Positions 52,013-62,431 of a DNA stretch of 64,000 bases are shown here, in pieces. A model generated the notes under the pieces. That model was not told where the DNA came from. It did no database searches and was given only the letters and a program-made list of their open reading frames with translations. Within the stretch, counting starts at the first letter, position 1; each line of letters opens with the position of its first letter. The DNA comes from Kitasatospora phosalacinea. GTDB lineage: Bacteria > Actinomycetota > Actinomycetes > Streptomycetales > Streptomycetaceae. Both the position numbers and the translations under genes were made by a program. The stretch covers positions 62,001 through 126,000 of the forward strand of contig NZ_BSSA01000013.1 in assembly GCF_030268885.1 (NCBI RefSeq), in the 5' to 3' direction.

Positions 52013-52618
52013 ATGACCAAGCGACTCGTTCTCGCCACCCGCAACCAGCACAAGGTCGCCGAGCTGCGCGACATCCTCGGCGCGGCCGGGCTGGACGTCG
52101 AACTGGTCGGCGCGGACGCCTTCCCCGAGGTGCCCGACGTGCCGGAGACCGGCGTCACCTTCGCCGAGAACGCGCTGCTCAAGGCACACGCGCTGGCGAG
52201 GGCGACCGGGCTGCCGGCCGTCGCCGACGACTCCGGGCTCTGCGTGGACGTGCTGGGCGGGGCGCCCGGGATCTTCTCCGCGCGCTGGGCCGGGCGGCAC
52301 GGCGACGACAAGGCCAACCTGGACCTGCTGCTGGCCCAGCTCGGCGACATCGCCCCCGAGCACCGGGCCGCCTCCTTCGCCTGCGCCGCCGCGCTCGCCC
52401 TGCCGGACGGCACCGAGCGGGTGGTCGAGGGCCGCCTGCACGGCACCCTGCGCACCGAGCCGGCCGGGACGAACGGCTTCGGCTACGACCCCGTCCTGCA
52501 GCCGCTCGGCGAGAGCCGCACCTGCGCCGAGCTGAGCGCCGAGGAGAAGAACGCGATCAGCCACCGCGGGCAGGCGTTCCGCTCGCTCGCGCCGGTGGTC
52601 GCCGAACTGCTCGGCTGA
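52013..52618 (+). CDS. rdgB: dITP/XTP pyrophosphatase (RdgB/HAM1)
   Basis: The 201-residue protein has the N-terminal LVLATRNQHKVAELRDIL, the SGLCVDVLGGAPGIFSARWAG active-site region with the metal-binding acidic residues, and FGYDPVL with SHRGQAFR at the end. It removes non-canonical purine triphosphates. It ends before the strong 21-bp terminator hairpin. Confidence 0.96.
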   Translation: MTKRLVLATRNQHKVAELRDILGAAGLDVELVGADAFPEVPDVPETGVTFAENALLKAHALARATGLPAVADDSGLCVDVLGGAPGIFSARWAGRHGDDKANLDLLLAQLGDIAPEHRAASFACAAALALPDGTERVVEGRLHGTLRTEPAGTNGFGYDPVLQPLGESRTCAELSAEEKNAISHRGQAFRSLAPVVAELLG

Positions 52619-52631
52619 GGACGCCGCGCAC

Positions 52632-52677
52632 GCGCGAAGAGGCCCGCCCCGGGGAGCCGGGGCGGGCCTCTTCGCGC
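52632..52677. terminator. Very strong bidirectional terminator between rdgB and tRNA-Leu
   Basis: The arms 52632-52652 and 52657-52677 are perfect complements over 21 bp with a 4-base loop. The stem starts 14 bases after the rdgB stop and ends 13 bases from the tRNA 3' end. Confidence 0.92.
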
Positions 52678-52689
52678 ACTGAACGCCGG

Positions 52690-52773
52690 TGCGGCCTGAG
52701 GGACTCGAACCCTCACGAGATCTCTCTCACGGGCACCTAAAACCCGGGCGTCTGCCAATTCCGCCAAGACCGC
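52690..52773 (-). tRNA. tRNA-Leu(TAG)
   Basis: On the minus strand the acceptor GCGGTCT pairs with AGGCCGC (one wobble). The anticodon loop TTTAGGT carries TAG. A long variable arm (GTGAGAGAGATCTCGT region) marks a class II tRNA, and A73 is the leucine discriminator. No CCA is encoded. Confidence 0.93.
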
Positions 52774-52865
52774 CGATACGTGACGTCCGCCATGCTACTG
52801 GCCCGTTGCGCAGGCGTGCACCACCCTTTCGGGCGGCGGTTCGGGGCGTCCTGGCTTGTTCAAGA

Positions 52866-52881
52866 ATTGGTACAGACCTAT
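52866..52881. promoter_or_regulatory. DasR operator 1 of the first chitinase
   Basis: ATTGGTACAGACCTAT fits the dre pattern (core TGGTACAGACCT, 52868-52879). Its centre lies 23 bp upstream of the second operator, and its end touches the -35 element. Confidence 0.82.
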
Positions 52882-52910
52882 TGACCGGTGTGGTCCAGAC
52901 CACGTACGTT
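52881..52910 (+). promoter_or_regulatory. Promoter of the first chitinase with DasR operator in the spacer
   Basis: TTGACC (52881-52886) and TACGTT (52905-52910) are 18 bases apart, a HrdB-type spacing. The dre TGTGGTCCAGACCACG (52889-52904) fills the spacer, so bound DasR would block RNA polymerase. Confidence 0.8.
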
Positions 52911-53026
52911 CGCGCCGATCCGCGGAAAACCGGGTCCCGGGCGGTGCGCAACGGCCGGGCCCAGGCACGTCTTCCTCCCCCACGGCGCCCGGCCCCCCAC
53001 CCCGGGCGCGAGCATTGGAGCGTCCC

Positions 53027-55357
<2,331 letters not shown>

Positions 55358-55375
55358 CGTCAACTCGCCCTAGGG

Positions 55376-55411
55376 AGGGCCGGATCGTCCGAATGCGGAC
55401 GGTCCGGCCCT
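55376..55411 (+). terminator. Terminator of the first chitinase
   Basis: The 16-base arms 55376-55391 and 55396-55411 pair with one T-G wobble around the loop AATG, followed by TTC. Confidence 0.88.
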
Positions 55412-55420
55412 TCATATCAA

Positions 55421-55436
55421 GTTGGTACAGACCTGT
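55421..55436. promoter_or_regulatory. DasR operator 1 of the second chitinase
   Basis: The core TGGTACAGACCT (55423-55434) is identical to that of the first operator of the other chitinase gene and lies directly upstream of the -35 element. Confidence 0.82.
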
Positions 55437-55465
55437 TGACGCGGGTGGTCCAGACCTTTTAGGTT
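55436..55465 (+). promoter_or_regulatory. Promoter of the second chitinase with DasR operator in the spacer
   Basis: TTGACG (55436-55441) and TAGGTT (55460-55465) are 18 bases apart. The dre core TGGTCCAGACCT (55446-55457) lies between them. The geometry equals that of the first chitinase promoter. Confidence 0.8.
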
Positions 55466-55536
55466 CGGCGGAACTTCCCCCACAGGCGCACGGCTTCCCA
55501 CGGCCGGGCGCCCGACACTCTCTCCAGGAGGACCGA

Positions 55537-58023
55537 GTGTTGATCCGAAACAAGGCGGAGCAGCGTCCCACCGCTGCGGGCCGCCACCTCAAGGGCCGCA
55601 AGGTGGCGTTCGGCGCCGCCGCGGCCGCGGGGCTGGCGGGCCTGCTGATGGGCACGCTCGGCGTGGCCCCGTCCGCCGCCGCCGTCGACAACCAGGCGTG
55701 CCGCCCCGACGGCATGTACACCACGCCCGGCGTCGACGTCCCGTACTGCAACGTCTACGACACCAGCGGCCGCGAGCAGATGGGCGCCGACCACCAGCGG
55801 CGCGTCATCGGCTACTTCACCAGCTGGCGCACCGGCAAGGACGGCACGCCCGCCTACCTGGTGAACAACATCCCCTGGGACAAGGTCACCCACCTCAACT
55901 ACGCGTTCGCGCACGTGGCCTCCGACAACACGCTGTCGGTCGGCACGGACGGCCCGGACAACGCCTCCACCGGGATGACCTTCCCCGGCGTGGCGGGCGC
56001 GGAGATGGACCCGGCGTACTCGTACAAGGGCCACTTCAACCTGCTCAACAAGTTCAAGAAGCAGTACCCGAACGTCAAGACCATGGTCTCGGTGGGCGGT
56101 TGGGCCGAGACCGGCGGCTACTTCGACGACTCGGGCAAGCGGGTCAACTCGGGCGGCTTCTACTCGATGACCGTCAACGCGGACGGGTCGGTCAACCAGG
56201 CCGGCATCAACACCTTCGCGGACTCGGCCGTCGCCTTCATCAAGAAGTACGGCTTCAACGGCGTCGACCTCGACTACGAGTACCCGACCTCGATGAAGGA
56301 CGCGGGCAACCCGCTCGACTACTCCCTCTCCAACGCCAAGCGCGCCTCCCTGATGAAGGGCTACGCCGCGCTGATGAAGACCATGCGGGAGAAGCTCGAC
56401 CGGGCCTCCGCCGCCGACGGCAAGTACTACCTGCTCTCGGTCGCCGCCCCGTCCTCGGGCTACCTGCTGCGCGGCATGGAGACCTTCCAGGTCACCCAGT
56501 ACCTGGACTACGTCAACATCATGTCGTACGACCTGCACGGCGCCTGGAACAAGTACGTCGGCCCGAACGCGGCGCTGTACGACGACGGCAAGGACGCCGA
56601 GCTGGCGGCCGCCAACGTGTACGGCACCTCGCAGTACGGCGGCATCGGCTACCTGAACACCGACTGGGCCGTGCACTACTTCCGCGGCGCGATGCCGGCC
56701 GGCCGGATCAACCTCGGCGTGCCGTACTACACCCGCGGCTTCCAGAACGTCCAGGGCGGCACCAACGGCCTGTGGGGCACCTCCTCCACCACCACCTGTC
56801 CGGCCGGCTCCGGCCTGACCACCTGTGGTGACGGCGCCGTCGGCATCGACAACATCTGGCACGACCTGGACGACAACGGCAAGGAGTCGCCCGCCGGCTC
56901 CAACCCGATGTGGCACGCCAAGAACCTGGAGGCGGGCGTCCTGCCGGACTACCTGTCCAAGTACGGCGTGAGCGACACCGCGCTCAAGGGCACCTACTCC
57001 CGCAACTACAGCTCGGCGCTGGTCGCGCCGTGGCTGTGGAACGCGGACAAGAAGGTCTTCCTGTCCACCGAGGACGACCAGTCGATCGGCGCCAAGGCCG
57101 ACTACGTGGTCAACCAGGGCGTCGGCGGCGCGATGATCTGGGAGCTGGCCGGCGACTACAAGTGGGACGCCACCGCCAACGGCGGCAAGGGCGAGTACGT
57201 CCAGGGCAGCACCATGACCTCGCTGCTGTACGACAAGTTCAAGTCCGCCCCGGCGTACGGCGCGACCCGCTCCACCATCGCGCTGCCGCAGCAGACCCTG
57301 CCGATCGACGTCTCCTTCACCGACTTCGCGCTGGGCGACAACAACTACCCGATCAACCCGAAGATCCACATCGTCAACAACTCGACGGTCACCCTGCCGG
57401 GCGGCACCGAGTTCCAGTTCGACTACTCGGTCTCCGCGCCCAGCAACGCCGCCGACCAGTCCGGCTTCGGCTCCAAGGTGATCCGGGCCGACCACACCGG
57501 CAGCAACGTCGGCGGTCTGAAGGGCACCTACAACCGGGTCTCGCTGAAGCTGCCGACCTGGCAGACGCTGGCGCCCGGCGCCTCGGTGGACGTCGCCTTC
57601 GTCTACTACCTGCCGGTCTCCACCCCCGCCAACTGGACCGTGAACGTCGGCGGCACCCTGTACGGCATCACCGGCGACTACACCCGCGGCACCACCGCGG
57701 GCACCGCCTCGCCGTCCGCGTCGGCCTCCGCCTCGGCCTCGCAGTCCGCGTCGCCGTCGGCCTCGGCCAGCGCCTCGGCCTCCCCCTCCCGGTCGGCCTC
57801 CCCGTCGGCCTCGGCCTCCGCCTCGCAGTCGGCCTCGCCGTCCGCGTCGGTCACCGCCGGTGCCTGCACGGGCGCCCCGAGCTGGAGCGCCGGGACGACC
57901 TACGCCACCACCACCAAGGTGTCGTGGAAGGGCCACTACTACCAGAACAAGTGGTGGACCGCGGGCGAGGACCCCTCGTTGAGCGGCGCCTGGGGCGTCT
58001 GGACGGACCTCGGGGCCTGCTGA
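55537..58023 (+). CDS. Secreted GH18 chitinase with C-terminal CBM5-type domain
   Basis: The 828-residue protein has a signal peptide (about 1-48), then a GH18 catalytic domain (about 85-570) with MVSVGGWAETGGYF and NGVDLDYE at 241-248. The acid/base E248 and the last two Asp are present, but the first Asp of DxxDxDxE is Asn241. A beta-sandwich domain (about 590-710, DVSFTDFALGDNNYPI), a Ser/Ala linker (about 720-770) and a CBM5/12 chitin-binding module (CTGAPSWSAGTTYATTTKVS; YYQNKWWTAGEDP) follow. GTG 55537 follows CAGGAGGA. It is co-regulated with the first chitinase by DasR sites. Confidence 0.93.
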   Translation: MLIRNKAEQRPTAAGRHLKGRKVAFGAAAAAGLAGLLMGTLGVAPSAAAVDNQACRPDGMYTTPGVDVPYCNVYDTSGREQMGADHQRRVIGYFTSWRTGKDGTPAYLVNNIPWDKVTHLNYAFAHVASDNTLSVGTDGPDNASTGMTFPGVAGAEMDPAYSYKGHFNLLNKFKKQYPNVKTMVSVGGWAETGGYFDDSGKRVNSGGFYSMTVNADGSVNQAGINTFADSAVAFIKKYGFNGVDLDYEYPTSMKDAGNPLDYSLSNAKRASLMKGYAALMKTMREKLDRASAADGKYYLLSVAAPSSGYLLRGMETFQVTQYLDYVNIMSYDLHGAWNKYVGPNAALYDDGKDAELAAANVYGTSQYGGIGYLNTDWAVHYFRGAMPAGRINLGVPYYTRGFQNVQGGTNGLWGTSSTTTCPAGSGLTTCGDGAVGIDNIWHDLDDNGKESPAGSNPMWHAKNLEAGVLPDYLSKYGVSDTALKGTYSRNYSSALVAPWLWNADKKVFLSTEDDQSIGAKADYVVNQGVGGAMIWELAGDYKWDATANGGKGEYVQGSTMTSLLYDKFKSAPAYGATRSTIALPQQTLPIDVSFTDFALGDNNYPINPKIHIVNNSTVTLPGGTEFQFDYSVSAPSNAADQSGFGSKVIRADHTGSNVGGLKGTYNRVSLKLPTWQTLAPGASVDVAFVYYLPVSTPANWTVNVGGTLYGITGDYTRGTTAGTASPSASASASASQSASPSASASASASPSRSASPSASASASQSASPSASVTAGACTGAPSWSAGTTYATTTKVSWKGHYYQNKWWTAGEDPSLSGAWGVWTDLGAC

Positions 58024-58046
58024 GGCTGATCCCGAGCCCATGAACG

Positions 58047-58087
58047 GCGGTGGCGGTCGACCCGGTCGGGGGGTCGGCCGCCACCGC
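58047..58087. terminator. Bidirectional terminator between chitinase and bcp
   Basis: The 17-base arms 58047-58063 and 58071-58087 pair with one wobble around a 7-base loop, between convergent genes. Confidence 0.8.
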
Positions 58088-58105
58088 TCCTTCGCGCTCC
58101 GACGG

Positions 58106-58579
58106 CTACTGGCCGACCTTCAGGTCCTTGAGCAGCTTGGCGACGTGCCCGGTGGCCCGGACGTTGTAGAGCGCCCGCTCCACCCTGCCCTGCTCGTCCA
58201 CCACGACCGTCGAGCGGATCACGCCCTGGTAGGTGCGGCCGTAGTTCACCTTCTCGCCGTACGCGCCGTACGCCTCCAGCACCCGGTGCTCCGGGTCGGA
58301 CAGCAGGGTCACCTTCAGGTTCTCGGTCTCGCGGAACTTCCCGAGCTTCTCCGGCTTGTCCGGCGAGATGCCGATCACGTCGTAGCCCGCGCCCGCGAAC
58401 ACCTCCAGGTTGTCGGTGAAGTCGCACGCCTGCTTGGTGCAGCCGGGGGTCAGCGCCGCCGGGTAGAAGTAGACGATCACCTTGCGGCCGAGGTGGTCGG
58501 CCAGCGACACCTCCTGGCCGTCGGCGTCGGGCAGGGTGAAGGCGGGGGCGGTGTCGCCGGGCTGCAGGCGCTCGCTCAC
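58106..58579 (-). CDS. bcp: Thiol peroxidase (Bcp/PrxQ type peroxiredoxin)
   Basis: The 157-residue protein has the peroxidatic C47 in TPGCTKQACDF and the resolving C52 five residues later, the PrxQ layout. GDTAPAFTLPDADG opens the protein, and DPEHRVLEAYGAYGEK closes the core. It reduces peroxides with thioredoxin in the cytoplasm. The gene stands alone. Confidence 0.95.
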   Translation of the reverse strand: MSERLQPGDTAPAFTLPDADGQEVSLADHLGRKVIVYFYPAALTPGCTKQACDFTDNLEVFAGAGYDVIGISPDKPEKLGKFRETENLKVTLLSDPEHRVLEAYGAYGEKVNYGRTYQGVIRSTVVVDEQGRVERALYNVRATGHVAKLLKDLKVGQ

Positions 58580-58728
58580 GGTCGGGCTCTCCTCGGGAGG
58601 GGACGGGTGGTCGTGCTGCGGGCCAACCTACCCCCGTTGGTGGGTGGCGCTGCGCGCGTGCGGCGGCGAGCTGACAGACTGTCGGTGGAGAAGAAGTACC
58701 TAGCGGTAACAGAGATGGGGTGGCCCCA

Positions 58729-59070
58729 GTGGCAGCGAGCGGCAAGGACACGTCGGCACCGCGTACGACGGCCCAGATCGAGGCGGACATCGCCGGGACC
58801 AGGGACCGGCTCGCCGCGACCCTCGACGAGCTCGCCATGCGCGTCCACCCGGCCACCGTCGCCGCCCAGACCAAGGCCAAGGTCCGCGCCTCGGTCGAGC
58901 AGAAGGCCGGGCAGGCGTACGTCGCCGCGAGCGGGGCCGTCGAGCAGGTCAGGTCGAAGTTCGTGGACGAGGAGGGCCGGCTGCGGGCCGAGCGGGTGGT
59001 GCCGGTCGCGCTGGTCGGCGTCGGCGTGGTGCTGCTGATCGCCTCGGCGCGGCGGCGGCGCAAGGGCTGA
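58729..59070 (+). CDS. DUF3618-family membrane-associated protein
   Basis: The 113-residue protein begins with RTTAQIEADIAGTRDRLAATLDELAMRVHP, the DUF3618 signature, and ends with a single membrane helix (VVPVALVGVGVVLLIA) and a basic tail. The family is common in actinomycetes and of unknown function. GTG 58729 or 58720 are possible starts. It is followed after 73 bases by the GroES-like gene. Confidence 0.83.
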   Translation: MAASGKDTSAPRTTAQIEADIAGTRDRLAATLDELAMRVHPATVAAQTKAKVRASVEQKAGQAYVAASGAVEQVRSKFVDEEGRLRAERVVPVALVGVGVVLLIASARRRRKG

Positions 59071-59143
59071 CGCCGGTACGGTCGGGGCCCCGGGCAGGCG
59101 CCCGGGGCCCCGCCGCCGCGTGCCGGTCCGGTACGGTCGGGGC

Positions 59144-59539
59144 GTGAGCGAGAACGACACCCAGAACACGGCCGCAGCCGGTGAGGACGCCCCGCACGGG
59201 CGGCACGACCGGCTCGGGGAGAAGCTGCCGATCCGGATGCTGCACGACCGGGTGCTGGTGCGGACCGAGACCGGCGAGGGCGAGCGGCGCTCCACCGGCG
59301 GCATCCTGATCCCGGCGACCGCCGAGCTGTCGCGGCGCTGCGCGTGGGCCGAGGCGGTGGCCGTCGGCCAGAGCGTCCGCTCGGTCGAGCCGGGCGACCG
59401 GGTGCTGTACGACCCGGAGGACAAGCTGGAGGTCGAGGTCCGCGGCGCCACCTACGTGCTGCTGCGCGAGCGCGACCTGCACGCGGTCGCGGCGGGCCGG
59501 TTCGGCGACCTGGAGGGCTCGACCGGGCTGTACCTGTAG
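59144..59539 (+). CDS. GroES-like co-chaperonin family protein
   Basis: The 131-residue protein has a hydrophilic extension of about 35 residues before the Cpn10 barrel (IRMLHDRVLVRTETGEGERRSTGGILIP ... VEPGDRVLYDPE). The mobile loop resembles GroES but is shifted (RRSTGGILIPA). It is not next to groEL, and its sequence differs from housekeeping GroES, so it is a paralogue with an unknown partner. GTG 59144 is used. Confidence 0.83.
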   Translation: MSENDTQNTAAAGEDAPHGRHDRLGEKLPIRMLHDRVLVRTETGEGERRSTGGILIPATAELSRRCAWAEAVAVGQSVRSVEPGDRVLYDPEDKLEVEVRGATYVLLRERDLHAVAAGRFGDLEGSTGLYL

Positions 59540-59557
59540 GACCCGGAGGAGGAACGG

Positions 59558-59597
59558 AGGGCGCCCGCGGCGGGCCGGTACACGCCGCGGGCGCCCT
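59558..59597 (+). terminator. Terminator behind the GroES-like gene
   Basis: A perfect 15-bp repeat, AGGGCGCCCGCGGCG (59558-59572) with CGCCGCGGGCGCCCT (59583-59597), is followed by two direct copies of CGCCGTGCCGCGGGCGC (59599-59615 and 59620-59636). Confidence 0.82.
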
Positions 59598-59725
59598 TCG
59601 CCGTGCCGCGGGCGCGCTCCGCCGTGCCGCGGGCGCCGTCGAAAACCGGGTGCGGGCGGCCGGGCGGCGGGCATAGCTTGGTGGGTCGCGTCCGCGTGCG
59701 GGTGATTGTCGACAAGGGGACAAGT

Positions 59726-60532
59726 GTGTTCGACGGGGTCTACTTATCGGTCGCCCGCGGGGCCTTCCGGCGGTACTCGACGTACCGGGCCGCGACGGTG
59801 GCCGGGACGGTCACCAACACCGTGTTCGGGATGATCCTGGCCTCCACCATGCTCGCCCTGTGGCGGGCCAGACCGGGCCTCGGCGGCTACGACGCCGCGC
59901 AGGCGGTCACGTATATCTGGATCAGCCAGGGGCTGCTGGTGACCGTCGCGGTGTGGGGCGGCGGCTTCCAGGACGACCTGCAGGCGCGCTTCCGCAGCGG
60001 GGACATCGCCGTCGACCTGTACCGGCCGGTGGACTTCCAGGGCTGGTGGCTGGCCACCGACCTGGGCCGGGCCGGGTACCAGCTGCTGACCAGGGGCGCG
60101 CTGCCGATGCTGGCGGGCGCGGCGCTGTTCGACCTGGTGCTGCCGGGCGACCCGCTGGTGTGGGCCGAGTTCCTGCTCGCGGTGGCGCTGGCGGTGGTGG
60201 TCAGCTTCGGACTGCGCTTCCTGGCCTCGATCACCGGCTTCTGGCTGCACGACTCCGACGGGGTGCGGGCCGCGATGGCCGTGGTGTCGATGTTCTTCTC
60301 CGGGATGCTCCTGCCGCTGGCCCTCTTCCCCGGCGCGCTGGGCGAACTGGCCCGGGTGCTGCCCTTCTCGGCGATGGTGCAACTGCCCGCCGACGTGCTG
60401 CTGCAGCGCCGCACCGGCACCGCCCTGCTCGGCCTGTACGGGTTCCAACTGGCCTGGGGAGCCGCCCTGCTGGCGCTCGGCCGGGCCGGACAGACGCTCG
60501 CGGTGCGCCGGGTGGTGGTCCAGGGTGGCTGA
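59726..60532 (+). CDS. ABC-2 type transporter permease (subunit 1)
   Basis: The 268-residue protein has six hydrophobic helices and matches the ABC-2 permease group that comes as two unequal permeases plus one ATPase (PF06182-like): SVARGAFRRYSTYRAATVAG and a GDIAVDLYRPVDFQGWWLA loop. GTG 59726 follows AAGGGG. It overlaps the next permease gene by 8 bases, so the three genes form one operon. The exported substrate is unknown. Confidence 0.85.
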   Translation: MFDGVYLSVARGAFRRYSTYRAATVAGTVTNTVFGMILASTMLALWRARPGLGGYDAAQAVTYIWISQGLLVTVAVWGGGFQDDLQARFRSGDIAVDLYRPVDFQGWWLATDLGRAGYQLLTRGALPMLAGAALFDLVLPGDPLVWAEFLLAVALAVVVSFGLRFLASITGFWLHDSDGVRAAMAVVSMFFSGMLLPLALFPGALGELARVLPFSAMVQLPADVLLQRRTGTALLGLYGFQLAWGAALLALGRAGQTLAVRRVVVQGG

Positions 60533-61361
60533 ACCCGGCCGCGGCACGGCGGCGCGTGCGGGCTGGGCGGTGCGCTCCTGGTGGCTGATCACCGGGATGT
60601 GGATCCGCTCCACGATGGCCTACCGGGCCTCGTTCGCGCTCTCGCTGGCCGCCAACACGCTCATCACCTTCCTCGACTTCGCGGTGCTGCTGCTGATGTT
60701 CGCCCACACCCGGCAGCTGGCCGGGTGGACGCTCGCCGAGACCGGCTTCCTGTACGCCACCTCCTCGGTCGCGCTCGGCGCCGCCAACGTCCTGGTCGGA
60801 TCGGTCGGCGGACTGGGGGAGCGGGTGCGCTCCGGCAGCCTGGACACCATGCTGATCCGGCCCGCCCCCGCGCTGGCCCAGCTCGCCGCCGAACGCTTCT
60901 CGCTGCGCCGCCTCGGCCGGCTGGTCCAGGCCTTCGCGGTGCTCGGCTGGTCGCTCACCGCACTGGACGTGCACTGGAGCTGGGACCGGGTGCTGATGGT
61001 GCCCGCCCTGCTGCTGTGCGGCACCGTCATCTTCTGCGCGCTGTTCGTGGGCTGCTCCTGCGTGCAGTTCTGGTGGGGCGAGGCCGCCGAACTGCAGAAC
61101 GCCGTCACCTACGGCGGCGCGACCGTCCTGCAGTACCCGCCCACCGTGTTCGCCAAGGAGCTCGTCGCCGGGACGGTCTTCGGCGTGCCGCTGGCGTTCG
61201 TCAACTGGCTGCCCGCGCTGCACGTGCTGGGCCGCACCGACCCGCTCGGACTGCCCGCCGCCTTCCGGTTCGCCTCGCCGCTGGCCGCCGCGCTGTGCGT
61301 GCTGGCCGCCGGGCTCGCCTGGCGGGCCGGGCTGCGCGCCTACCGCTCCACCGGAAGCTGA
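60525..61361 (+). CDS. ABC-2 type transporter permease (subunit 2)
   Basis: The 278-residue protein has six helices and resembles the preceding permease. GERVRSGSLDTMLIRPAPALAQL matches the loop of its partner (RSGDIAVDLYRPVD), which suggests they form a heterodimer. It starts inside the end of the first permease gene and ends 13 bases before the ATPase gene. Confidence 0.85.
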   Translation: MAEPGRGTAARAGWAVRSWWLITGMWIRSTMAYRASFALSLAANTLITFLDFAVLLLMFAHTRQLAGWTLAETGFLYATSSVALGAANVLVGSVGGLGERVRSGSLDTMLIRPAPALAQLAAERFSLRRLGRLVQAFAVLGWSLTALDVHWSWDRVLMVPALLLCGTVIFCALFVGCSCVQFWWGEAAELQNAVTYGGATVLQYPPTVFAKELVAGTVFGVPLAFVNWLPALHVLGRTDPLGLPAAFRFASPLAAALCVLAAGLAWRAGLRAYRSTGS

Positions 61362-61374
61362 GAGAAGGGGAACC

Positions 61375-62346
61375 ATGGCCGTGATCGAGGTCGAGGACGT
61401 CCGGCGGAGCTTCACCGTCCGCACCAAGGAGGGGCGTTGGCGCCGCGGCAAGCGCGAGGTGCGGGCCGTCGACGGGCTGAGCTTCACCGTCGCGGAGGGC
61501 GAGTGCGTCGGCTACATCGGGCCCAACGGCGCCGGGAAGTCCACCACCGTCAAGATGCTCACCGGCATCCTGGTGCCCAGCGGCGGACGGCTGCGGGTGG
61601 CCGGGGTCGACCCGGCCGCCCGGCGGGCCGAACTCGCCCGCCGGATCGGCGTGGTGTTCGGCCAGCGCACCACCCTGTGGTGGGACCTGCCGCTGCGCGA
61701 CAGCTACGAACTGGCCCGGCGGATCTACCGGATCCCCGACGCCAGGTACCGGGCCAACCTCGACCGCTGCGTCGAACTCCTCGACCTGGCCGCGCTGCTG
61801 GACACCCCCGTGCGCCAGCTCTCGCTCGGCCAGCGGATGCGCGGCGACCTGGCCGCCGCCCTGCTGCACGACCCCAGCGTGCTGTACCTGGACGAGCCCA
61901 CCATCGGGCTCGACACCGTCAGCAAGGCCAAGGTCCGCGCGTTCCTGCGCGAGACCAACCGGGAGCGCCGCACCACCGTGCTGCTCACCACCCACGACCT
62001 CACCGACATCGAGCAGCTGTGCGGCCGGGTCATGGTGATCGACCACGGCCGCCTCGTCCTGGACGGGCCGCTGGAGCGGCTGCACGAGATCGGCGGCAGC
62101 GAACGCACCCTGGTCGTCGACCTCGCCGAGGCGCACCCGCCGATCGACCTGCCCGGCGTCCGGGTCGCCCGCACCGAGGGCCCCCGGCAGTGGCTGGCCT
62201 TCCCGGCCCGGCAGAGCGCCGCGCCGATCGTCGCCGCCGTCGCCGAGCGCTACCCCCTGGTCGACCTGTCGGTGCGGGAGCCCGCCATCGAGGACGTGAT
62301 CTCCCGGATCTACGCGGGCGATCCCGCCGCCGTGCCCGCGCCCTGA
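61375..62346 (+). CDS. ABC transporter ATP-binding protein
   Basis: The 323-residue ATPase has Walker A GPNGAGKST (49-57), Q-loop FGQRTTLWWDLP, signature LSLGQ (149-153), Walker B VLYLDEPT with E174, and the H-loop TTHDLTD. The C-terminal extension (about 230-320) is typical of ATPases that pair with PF06182 permeases. GAAGGGGAA lies before ATG 61375. It powers the two permeases encoded just upstream. Confidence 0.93.
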   Translation: MAVIEVEDVRRSFTVRTKEGRWRRGKREVRAVDGLSFTVAEGECVGYIGPNGAGKSTTVKMLTGILVPSGGRLRVAGVDPAARRAELARRIGVVFGQRTTLWWDLPLRDSYELARRIYRIPDARYRANLDRCVELLDLAALLDTPVRQLSLGQRMRGDLAAALLHDPSVLYLDEPTIGLDTVSKAKVRAFLRETNRERRTTVLLTTHDLTDIEQLCGRVMVIDHGRLVLDGPLERLHEIGGSERTLVVDLAEAHPPIDLPGVRVARTEGPRQWLAFPARQSAAPIVAAVAERYPLVDLSVREPAIEDVISRIYAGDPAAVPAP

Positions 62347-62431
62347 GCCGCCGCCCGGGCCCCCGGACGGTCGCCCTCACTCGTTCGAGTGGCGGAGGTG
62401 ACCAGACGGCCGGTACGGGAGTTGACACCTC

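Noticed and set aside
59599..59636. 21-base-period direct repeats as an attachment site or iteron
   Set aside because: They repeat part of the adjacent terminator arm (CGCGGGCGC) and are most simply explained by slippage of that sequence.
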